NCBI RefSeq assembly: GCF_050003625.1 | Contig: NC_134398.1 | Coordinates: 86,429,983-86,493,982 of the forward strand | Direction of reading: 5' to 3' | DNA: 64,000 nt | DNA from: Haematobia irritans | Taxonomy: Eukaryota; Arthropoda; Insecta; Diptera; Muscidae | Part shown: positions 55,676 to 64,000 of the stretch, piece by piece | How positions within the stretch are numbered: the first letter of the stretch is position 1 | How the letters are laid out: each line of letters opens with the position of its first letter | Notes under the pieces: generated by a model | Seen by the model: only the letters and a program-made list of their open reading frames with translations | What the model was told of the DNA's origin: nothing | Databases searched by the model: none | Translations under genes and position numbers: made by a program

Positions 55676-57459
55676 CGATTTGAAACGATAGGTCTTAACA
55701 TTTTAGAGGACCTTTTTTTGGAAAAGCTAAGGATGGTGGTACTTTAAAGCAATTCTATCCCGCTGCAGCAATGTTAACTAGTTTCGTATATTCCTCAATA
55801 GTATTATGTGTGTCACACTAGCTCCTGGTCACATGAATGTGTTTGTGTGTAGGAGGGGGGCATGTACACACACAGGCATATTTGTAGACCTGGAATGGGC
55901 ATTTAAACCAACACATATCCATCCAATTTCCATACACATATTTTGAATTTACATTCGCCATAAACTTAGATCTATGTGAGTTTTGCTCATATGTATGTAG
56001 GGACGAATATGATTGTGTGTGTGTCCGGTACATACATACGATGTACATTCATCTAGTCAAACATGCATCCCCCTACCTATCATGAATATCCTTTTTCCCA
56101 GTTGGTGTGTAGAATGCAAAATGTGAAGAAAAACATCATGGCATAACACAAAGAGATTTTGGGTTTTTTAACAAACACACATGCACACACACATCTATAG
56201 AAAGCCATTCATTTACACGCATACATATCGATTCGAAAAGGGAGGCCATACCAATAGGAGACTATATTTCTGTTAGCTCACCCTGTCTATTGTTCCCAGG
56301 GCCCTTTGTTTCCTTTATTTTTTGTGGTGAACTTTTTGCTTTTGAAATTCAAGTGTGGACTACAAGTACATGCCCATCCTTATATGGACGTTGGAGTGGA
56401 AAAAACGAATCTCGAACTTTGGCCAAAATTTGTATGCGGTGTTGACTACTAGAGGAGGCCGGAGGAAACAACGTTCCTACCATTTCTATGAAACGATACA
56501 GAAAGAAACGCTTCCATTTTTGTGGTTTCGGCAAAGTGTAGTTATTCACACTGAGAAATAAATCGTAAACTGGAAAACAGCCACCAAGTCTACTCTATAC
56601 TCTATGACTGTCATTTGTCGTGGCGGATGCGGCAGCAACCAGATAGTCAAGGACTGTATCTACCACGAAATTTTATGCACTGAAATAGATGAATGTGAGC
56701 AATCAGCAAAGAGGAACGATCTAAGTTTGAGTAGAAAGTAGCCATTGACAGTTGAGAGACTGCGACATCATTATCTAACTGGCCATTGACAATACTATGT
56801 CGATGTCCTCTATCCCACACATACGGCGAAAGAATTACAAGAGGATTGCATGCAATATTACATGAATTTAAAGAACATTTATTTTATTGCGGTAAGGGGG
56901 ATTTTTGTGAGACAAACAAAAATAGAGTTTAAGTAAAATTTTGTAAAAATAACAAAATCTTTGGAATTATGGCGATTTATTTTTTTAGATAAGTATTGGA
57001 CCAGCGGTCCACACCGTTTGAAAGACACCTTTTTGAGACCTACAAAACACATCTCTGTAATGGAGATGACCTCATCATACGACGAATAAACAGAATATGG
57101 TAGAGGATACATCAGGAAGTTAAGTTATATTTTGTAAAGCCCCGACTGCTATAAGCTGTGTAAATAAATAAATTTTATAGTATGAAGAGAAAAAAATTGG
57201 GTTCAAAAATGGAGATTAACTAAACTACTTATCCGATTTTAAAAATTCTTTCACTATTATAATGCTATGTTATCACTGAGTGGCATAGGCTACACATCTT
57301 TGGGAAAAGTGGACGGTGCCACTCCCACTATTAAAAGTAGCTCTAGCGGCCTTAGTAATGGGCCGATTGTCATGAAACTTTCCCAATGTTGTACTGTTGA
57401 TCTGGTAATAGTCAAAGGTATGAATATGAGATTTGATATATATGTTGATCGTAATTGTG
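55676..57459. other. Non-repetitive, ordinary sequence without a recognisable gene
   Basis: Contains CACACA/TGTGTG simple-repeat patches (55840-55880, 56010-56030, 56165-56195). Short ORFs have no recognisable content. This is the largest stretch with no repeat boundary that I can see, so it is the most likely place for host intergenic sequence. Confidence 0.4.
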
Positions 57460-58629
57460 ACTACAAAATAGTTTGTTTTCTAATGATTGACGTATTACGT
57501 TTTATTGGATTTTTGTTAAGTTTTTTGTTATTTTGCAGTAAATATATACTTAGATGCGCGAGTGAGTGGAATTTCAATCACGCTCAAACACATTCACGAA
57601 GAAATATTTGTACTCACGCACGCCATGTGGGTAGGAATTCACGGTCACGAAATGAATTCCCGAAATGAAAAGTAATACTCGCGCACGATCACACATGAAC
57701 AACGTTTATGTCTCACGCTTTCGCACGATTCACGACAATTTTCGTAATTCACGACAAATCTCGTGAGTCACGAATATTTTCGGAACACGACAATTTTCGT
57801 GGCTCAATAAAATTCTGGTGATTAACGAAATTTCTCGTGATTCACGCTATTGAAATCTTAATCGTGATTAAATAAGTAAGGGTGATTAAAATCGGTGAGC
57901 TTGAATTTAATCGTGAACGTGAATTTGTTCGTGATTGTGACTTTTTGTTTTTTTTTTTTTTTTTTGTTTTTAATCCATTTCAATTTAACTGGCGGTGTAA
58001 AAAACCAAAATATTATAAAGCGTCAATATTCGTGCTAATCCACTTCCTCCCTTTTTACGATTCCTTCCAAATTCCCCACTGCACTGCAGATATGTTTTCC
58101 ACATCATCGCCGCATTTCTCGTCACTGGGACATTCCAATTAAAGTTCAAAATTTTTTCAAAATCATTGTTTTTCAAACCTTTTTTCTCCAGGCCTTATGT
58201 TCAAAAATATGTAATTTTACTACCACAATTGCCCAAAGTTGCCCACAGGCAACTTTTCAATTTTAAAAATTTCTCATCTGTTGTTTTTTTGCAATTCTAA
58301 GATTTGACTTCCAGAAATATTTTATTTGACATGTACTACAATAGATTTAATAAAAAACTTTCAACATTTTAGTTGTAATTTTTGAAAAAAGTCACATGTA
58401 TAAAAACCTCTTTTTAAATTCGCAAATATTTTTTTCTTGAGGTACGTGCGTATTAATGAACATTTTTTTGCTAATTGACAACCAAATTAGCTGATTTTTC
58501 ATTCAACTTGAAGAAAACACTTGTAGTATTCGATACCGTTACAGTTTTATGAACAAAAACAAAAACAACACTGACAGTGAGTCTCAAAACACAAAAAGTT
58601 GCCCACAGGCAACTTTAGGGTCGAAAGGG
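57460..58629. repeat. Composite repeat block, copy 2, without family E
   Basis: Matches 47.74-48.42 and 51.11-51.51 kb, joined directly at TTTTCTCCAGGCCTTATGTT (near 58190). Family G lies at 57550-57950. The right end CAACTTTAGGGTCGAAAGGG|TTAA (58630-58633) has piggyBac-like form. A poly-T tract at 57949-57965 and 58 further bases replace part of G in copy 1. Confidence 0.75.
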
Positions 58630-58633
58630 TTAA

Positions 58634-59105
58634 GGTGGATATTAAATTTGAATTTAGAGGCTAAAATCGCAATTTTCATGACAAGTTTTCTTTAATAATC
58701 CATTATAAAAAAATATTCTTTATAAAAAACTTGGTTTGGCCTATTCTCCATCAAATTATATTTAAATTTGTATCGAAGATGAATAATTTTATACTTTTCT
58801 TAGTGATTTATTTTTAATTTTAGCTAAACTCGAACTTAGTACTCACCTGTAGGAATTGCTGTAACATAAAAAATATAGATTCAAAGAAATGGTTGCATCT
58901 CCAACCTGTGATCCAGATGTAGAATAAATATAGGTCATCCTATTACCACTCATGTTGCATATTTCTTATGTAAATCAATTAAAAATCCGCACTAATTTTA
59001 AACTATTAACAGAAATATACAGTTCCTTAATCTGTTATTTGTTTTTATAAAAAAAAGCGTTTTTGATTTCTCTAACATCACATCATTCACTTCTCAATTT
59101 CTAAA
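58634..59105. other. Sequence without a recognisable feature
   Basis: AT-rich. A few short poly-A/T tracts. Nothing supported. Confidence 0.35.
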
Positions 59106-59477
59106 ATGTTTCGAAATAAATGTATTTTCATTAATGAACACCAATACCGCACGTACGATTTTGCAAAATTAAAACCACGTGTGTACTTCATAAATGCATC
59201 AACAGAACTGAATGCAGCAATAAAACTCAAAGACACAAATAGTCATAAAGGATACATACCTGCCGTAAAGAAAAACAATTCCACACACACACGATCCCTT
59301 TCTGATCTCGCTATTGCAAGAAAACAACTCTCACGACAAAAGATACCAACAACACACAAGGAACATTCCATTGTCTCTAGAATCAAAACAACCAACAACA
59401 GAATAAATGACGCAATAACAAACACAAACAATCATACGAGATATACACAAAATGTCTCTAAAACCTCCCTCACATGA
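59106..59477 (+). CDS. Unassigned 123-residue ORF
   Basis: The frame opens MFRNKCIFINEHQYRT and ends NVSKTSLT. It is basic and Asn/Thr/Lys/His-rich, with no signal peptide, membrane segment or motif that I recognise. Its A-rich plus-strand bias resembles the Penelope-like ORF at 36.3 kb, so it could be a fragment of a retroelement, but I have no homology to show this. It ends where the inverted repeat of 59478-60055 begins, so its C terminus may be artificial. A chance frame is possible. Confidence 0.25.
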   Translation: MFRNKCIFINEHQYRTYDFAKLKPRVYFINASTELNAAIKLKDTNSHKGYIPAVKKNNSTHTRSLSDLAIARKQLSRQKIPTTHKEHSIVSRIKTTNNRINDAITNTNNHTRYTQNVSKTSLT

Positions 59478-60055
59478 TGCAATGATTTCATTACTCTCTT
59501 CTCACTTCATTTTCCAGTAGCAGGTTAATTGATTAGATGGAATTCTATCAATAAGTTAAGGTAAAATATATACCAAATTTATGAGGAATCTATAAAAATT
59601 GATATACACCCGCCAAGGATTATATTAACTACTTTTTATTCTACTTTATCTAAAATTTTCAATGTGAGGAAAAACACTCCAACTTATTGTAAAAAGAGAA
59701 ATAATCTTTAGGTAGCCATCATACAAATCGGTAATGTCGTTAAGTTAATTTTTAAAACAAAAATTTTTTTCCATACAAAATTTTTTCTTAGTAAATTGTC
59801 CACATTTCGTAGTAAGATTTTTATATTGCCCATGGATTTTTATAATAGAATCAACTACTGTGTTGGAAATTTATTTAAGGAAAAATCCATCCCATTCCGT
59901 AGTTAGTGAACTAAAAAATATTTACTGAATTTTTATAAGTTTTCCTTTAGCTAGGTTAATTTTCGTTGTGGTTAAGAAGTAAATTTAGTAAATTTGTTCA
60001 ACTATGTGAAAGTTAAGATGGTCCTTAAATTTACAAGACACTTTTTTTCTGTGTA
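59478..60055 (-). repeat. Inverted-repeat arm, H-like right end
   Basis: Inverse counterpart of 60985-61535 (shared GGTAGCCATCATACAAATCG, CCAACACAGTAGTTAATGCA-like words). Its inner end CACTTTTTTTCTGTG|TA and GTCCTTAAATTTACAAG match the H2 outer end near 24.53 kb, so this is a relative of family H. Confidence 0.7.
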
Positions 60056-60754
60056 CGTTTTGGCATAGTTTCAACCAATTCCTGTATAATTTCATCTGGT
60101 ATATTCCACCACTCAAGCTGTACTCGTTCCCATAGGTCTCCTAATTTTGATGGAGCTGATTTGTACAATCCCAGCCGTCTTCCCACGATTGACCATGAAT
60201 TCTCTATCAGGTTAAAGTCGGGGCTTTGCGCTGGCCAATTCATCACTTGAAATTTTTGTTCACTAAGTCAATTTTTCACTATTTTTGCACTATGCTTCGG
60301 ACCACCATCCTGTTGAAATACGACTTCATCTTCAGGATAGGTACTGCCCGATTTCATGTTAAGCTCAATGACAAGGGACCTTTTTTTTATAGCCGAGTCC
60401 GAGTTCCACATTGCAGTGAAACCACTTAGAGAAGCCTTGAAACCCTCAGAAGTGTCACCAGCATTACTGAGGTGGAATAATCCACCGCTGAAAAACTTTT
60501 TGGTGTTCGGTCGAAGCGGGAATCGAACCCACGACCTTTTGTATGCAAAGCGAGCATGCTAACCATTGCGCCACGGTGGCTCCCATCTAATATAAACGTC
60601 ACAAAGTAACCTTTGAAAAATTGTAAAACGAAAAATTGGTATTAAATTGTTGCAAAATACTTATGATCTCATTTGCAAGGAGTTGCGCTGAAGTAATCAA
60701 ATGGTTTATTTTCAAAAGGGGATGTGGTTGCAAATGTTTCGAACAGCACTGTAT
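60056..60754 (-). pseudogene. Tc1 transposase remnant (DD34E), split by a SINE
   Basis: On the minus strand: EDEVVFQQDGGPKHSAKIVK, an in-frame TGA, then FQVMNWPAQSPDFNLIENSW and LVETMPKR. The second Asp and the Glu are 34 residues apart, the Tc1 signature. The 3' end of the gene runs into the H-like terminus at 60055 (TA at the junction). Upstream, 60720-60752 carries TTGCAAATGTTTCGAACAGC ACTG|TA, likely the Tc1 terminal repeat. The N-terminal half is missing and a SINE lies between. Confidence 0.75.
60345..60592 (-). mobile_element. tRNA-derived SINE
   Basis: On the minus strand it opens GGGAGCCACCGTGGCGCAAT with an A box (TGGCGCAATGGTTAGCATG), a TGC triplet at the anticodon position and a B box (GGGTTCGATTCCC). 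The tail has CTGAGGTGGAATAATCC-like text, GTGGTTTCACTGCAATGTGG and TTGTCATTGAGCTTAACATG, which I recall from a fly SINE. Pol III transcription is expected. It sits inside the Tc1 remnant. Confidence 0.85.
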
Positions 60755-60984
60755 ATTCTGGGCCGTGGTGCACTCAGAAAATTGAACGTCGTAACTACAA
60801 GTAAATTCCATAATATTGAGTAGTTCAAAATTTTACTCACAGTTAGTTAAATTTAACTATTGATGAACAAAATTAACTCAAAATTGAACTTACGGTCATT
60901 ACCAGCAAAATGGTTAAGAACTCTCAATGAGGTCGTAAATGGACTGAAGCAAATATAATAACAGGGAGTACGTATTTTCTCGAA

Positions 60985-61535
60985 CGTACGAAGATAGTTA
61001 ATTTTTCTTAACCACAACAAAAATTAACAAAGTTAAAGGAAAACTTGTAAAATTTTAGTAATTTTGTTTTAGTTCACTAACTACGAAAAGGGAAGGATTT
61101 TTACTTAAATAAATTTCCAACACAGTAGTTAATGCATCGTTGATTGTATTATAAAAATACATAGGCAATATAAAAATCTTACAACAAAATGTGGACAATT
61201 TACTAGAAATTTTTTTGTATAGAAAAAATTTTTGTAGTAAAAATTAACTTAACAACATTACCGATTCGTATGATGGCTACCTATAGCCTATTCCCATTTT
61301 TATTATAAGTTGGAGTATTTTTCCTCGTAATGAAAATTTTAAATAAAGTAGAATAAAAAGTATTTAATATAATCCTTGACAGGTGTATATGATTTTTTAT
61401 AGATTTCTCGTAAATTTGGAATATATTTTACCTCATACTGTAGATGGAATTCCAACGGATCAATAAATGTGTTACTGGAAAATTAAGAGAGAAGAGAGCA
61501 ATGCATCATCATTGCATCATCTCATTAAATTGCAT
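60985..61535 (+). repeat. Inverted-repeat arm, partner of 59478-60055
   Basis: Reverse complement of the left arm, ending GATGCATTGCTCTC-like text in inverse order (GAGAGCAATGCATCATC). The inner terminus is truncated near 60985. Confidence 0.7.
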
Positions 61536-62573
61536 TTTTGTTGTACCTGCCTTTTTCAGTTTGAACCCAAGTAGAGAACAGTATATCTGATATATGAACT
61601 AATAAGCTGAATTATGTAATGGTAAAAAAAGTTCTTTCTTTGGGATTTAAAAATATGAAAAATATCCGAAAATAATAAAGATATGTATTTTCAATTTATA
61701 TTTTTTTCTATTTCCAGAATTTGCAAAGTATCATTAATATAATACCAAATATTACATTGCTTTCCCATTATTTTTGTCTTTGATTGGTTAAAATTTTAAT
61801 ATACGATTTCAATGTGTGGAAATTTTGGAAAGGAATTAAATTACCGAGCTCCTTAATACACATTTTTATGCTAAAAGGCTACAACTGCAAAAGAAGATTA
61901 TAATTCTGCAACCTGGAACTAAGAATTGAACTTGATATTCTATGCAGGTAATGTTTAACAAAATTAACTTTTAATTGAACAAAATTAAATTCGAATTATT
62001 CTGTTTACTTTCAGAAAAACTAATTTAGCTTACAGGCTGCTGATTTATTGGAAATCTAGGCGAATCTACATATTAGAAGCAACATGGTTATTATGATAAG
62101 GAAGATAATGATTTATATAGTTTATTTTTTCACCCTATAGTTGTTATTGATAGTAATTGTACGTGTAAGTTATGTTAGAACAAAACACACAAATGAGAAG
62201 AACCAAATTAATTTGTCTATTGCATAATTATATACAAGAAACATATAAGAAACACATATTTTCTTTTATTTCAAATAAAACTAAATACGATTTTGGAGGC
62301 GCAATATAGCCAATTTCAATTAATTATTTAATTGAATCTATCAAATAGTTGATTGATTTTTGTCGCGAAATTAATTAAAATTTTAATTGATTCAATTAAA
62401 ACTATGATTGAATTTTATGTTAAAAATCAATCACGTTTTTAATTGATTCAATCACACAATTAATTGATTCCGTGACAAAAGTCAATTCAATTTTTAATTG
62501 AAAATCGTGTTGGGTTTCAATCAAAATGGGTGATTGATACTATCATTTTCGTGATTGAAGACATTTCAATTAA
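61536..62573 (+). mobile_element. Family J element, copy J2, truncated on both sides
   Basis: Matches 22.03-23.17 kb (TTTTCAGTTTGAACCCAAG, GATTATAATTCTGCAACCTG, CAATTAATTGATTCCG) in the same orientation. The left part is lost at the inverted repeat, and a family C copy cuts the right end at 62573. Confidence 0.8.
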
Positions 62574-63718
62574 AACAAGTAAGGAAAGACTAAAGTCGGG
62601 CGGGGCCGACTATATTATACCCTACACCACTTTGTAGATCTAAATTTTCGATACCATATCACATCCGTCAAATGTGTTGGGGGCTATATATAAAGGTTTG
62701 TCCCAAATACATACATTTAAATATCACTCGATATGGACCGAATTAGATAGACTTCTACAAAATCTATAGACTCAAAATTTAAGTCGGCTAATGCACTAGG
62801 GTGGAACACAATGTTAGTAAAAAAATATGGGAAACATTTAAATCTGAAGCAATTTTAAGGAAACTTTGCAAAAGTTTATTTATGATTTATCGCTCGATAT
62901 ATATGTATTAGAAGTTTAGGAAAATTGGCCTCTGTGGTCATATGAGTGTAAATCGGGCGAAAGCTATATATGGGAGATATATCCAAATCGGAACCGATTT
63001 CAACCAAATTTGGCACGCATAGTAACAATGCTAATTCTACTCCCTGTGCAAAATTTCAACTAAATCGGAGTTAAAAATTGGCCTCTGTGGGCAAATGAGT
63101 GTAAATCGGCCGAAAGCTATATATGGGAGCTATATCTAAATCTGAACCGATTTCAACCAAATTTGGCACGCATTGTTACAATGCTGATTCTACTCCCTGT
63201 GCAAAATTTCAACTAAATCGGAGTTAAAAATTGGCCTCTGTGGGCAAATGAGTGTAAATCGGCCGAAAGCTATATATGGGAGCTATATCTAAATCTGAAC
63301 CGATTTGGCTGATATTTTGCAAGTTTTTCGAGACCCATAAAATATTCGGATGTACGGAATTTGAGGAAGATCGGTTGATATACACGCCAATTATGATCAG
63401 ATCGGTTAAAAATATATATGACAGCTATATCTAAATCTGAACCAAAATCAATAGGGATCGTCTTTGAGCCGAAACAGGACCCTATACCAAATTTTAGGAC
63501 AATCGGACTAAAACTGCGAGCTGTACTTTGCACACAAAAATACATCAACAGACAGACGGACAGACAGACAGACAGACGGACATCGCTAAATCGACTCAGA
63601 ATTTAATTCTAAGCCGATCCGTATACTAAAAGGTTGGTCTATGATTACTCCTTCTTGGCGTTACATACAAATGCACAAACTTATTATACCCTGTACCACA
63701 GTAGTGGTGAAGGGTATA
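62574..63718 (+). repeat. Interspersed repeat family C, copy C4
   Basis: From AACAAGTAAGGAAAGACTAA to CAGTAGTGGTGAAGGGTATA, with four units and a CAGACAGACAGACAGACGG tract near 63555. Two neighbouring units (63005-63290) are almost identical, so the array has recently duplicated a unit. Confidence 0.88.
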
Positions 63719-63823
63719 ACAATTGTTGGAAGGGAACACCCCTGCCCGACGTTTGTTAAGACGGTCCGTTTTATATCTGCATAACCGCCCTATTTCTGTA
63801 TATAAACGAAAAAGCTAGTAGTA
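63719..63823 (+). mobile_element. Fragment of the Helitron-like element
   Basis: GGAAGGGAACACCCCTGCCC, GACGTTTGTTAAGACGGTCC and TATATAAACGAAAAAGCTAG match 39600-39715 near the end of the Helitron-like element. Confidence 0.6.
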
Positions 63824-64000
63824 AACAAGTAAGGAAAGTCTAAAGTCGGGCGGGGCCGACTATATTATACCCTGCACCACTTTGTAGATCTAAATTTTCG
63901 ATACCATATCACATCCGTCAAATGTGTTGGGGCTATATATAAAGGTTTGTCCCAACTACATACTTTTAAATATCACTCGATCTGGACAGAATTTGATAGA
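63824..64000 (+). repeat. Interspersed repeat family C, copy C5 (runs off the window)
   Basis: Begins AAACAAGTAAGGAAAGTCTA and GTCGGGCGGGGCCGACTATA, nearly identical to the start of C4; the rest lies beyond the window. Confidence 0.9.

Noticed and set aside
56355..56561. Overlapping 66-68 codon ORFs on both strands as a conserved exon
   Set aside because: No splice sites or recognised domain; length is within chance expectation.
38021..60590. Functional tRNA genes at 38.0, 38.2, 48.9, 49.1 and 60.5 kb
   Set aside because: A and B boxes are present, but acceptor and D stems do not pair well and each lies within a mobile element; they are tRNA-derived modules.

Overview
The window is an AT-rich (low-GC), transposon-packed stretch of an animal nuclear genome. 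The repeat families (large fields of degenerate units ending in the palindromic GGGTATA boundary, a tRNA-derived SINE, mariner, Tc1, Transib, hAT, piggyBac-like, copia and Penelope-like elements) fit a calyptrate fly, most likely a muscid. That assignment rests on remembered repeat motifs, not on a host gene. I found no host protein-coding gene that I can defend. The only long intact coding region is the gag-pol of a young copia-type retrotransposon.

Layout. 1-6.7 kb: nested non-coding DNA elements, including an interrupted copy of repeat family A, small TA-flanked elements and a fragment of family E. 6.8-24.6 kb: two copies of one long DNA element (family H) in inverted orientation, about 3.2 kb apart. 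Each has been enlarged by later insertions: H1 carries a 397-bp MITE, a DD37E mariner and a family C repeat. H2 carries a TTAA-type MITE, a 4.35-kb copia element and a 2.1-kb family J element. A second DD37E mariner and a perfect-period 255-bp duplication sit in the spacer. 24.7-29.0 kb: a piggyBac-type MITE, then a decayed Transib (RAG1-like) transposon split by a hAT-type insertion. 29.5-34.9 kb: mariner fragments, a TA MITE and a 1.8-kb family C repeat. 34.9-39.9 kb: a Helitron-like non-autonomous element split by a family E element, itself split by a 5'-truncated Penelope-like retroelement. 39.9-47.2 kb: repeat families D, J, C and A, and a TA-flanked element K with another A copy inside. 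47.2-58.6 kb: two copies of one composite repeat block, one of them carrying a second family E element; between them a 2.4-kb hAT element and about 1.8 kb of ordinary sequence. 58.6-64 kb: an unassigned small ORF, an inverted repeat around a Tc1 remnant carrying a SINE, a truncated J copy, and two family C copies running off the end.

How the parts relate. Nothing here looks like a cellular pathway; the logic is one of nested insertion. Because several families occur more than once, one copy often serves as the empty site for another. That lets several insertion points and target-site duplications be read directly: Transib CGATG, two hAT 8-bp duplications, copia AATCC, and TA or TTAA for many others. 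The most unusual structures are an array of microexon-like units in family H and a divergent pair of tRNA-like modules in each family E copy.
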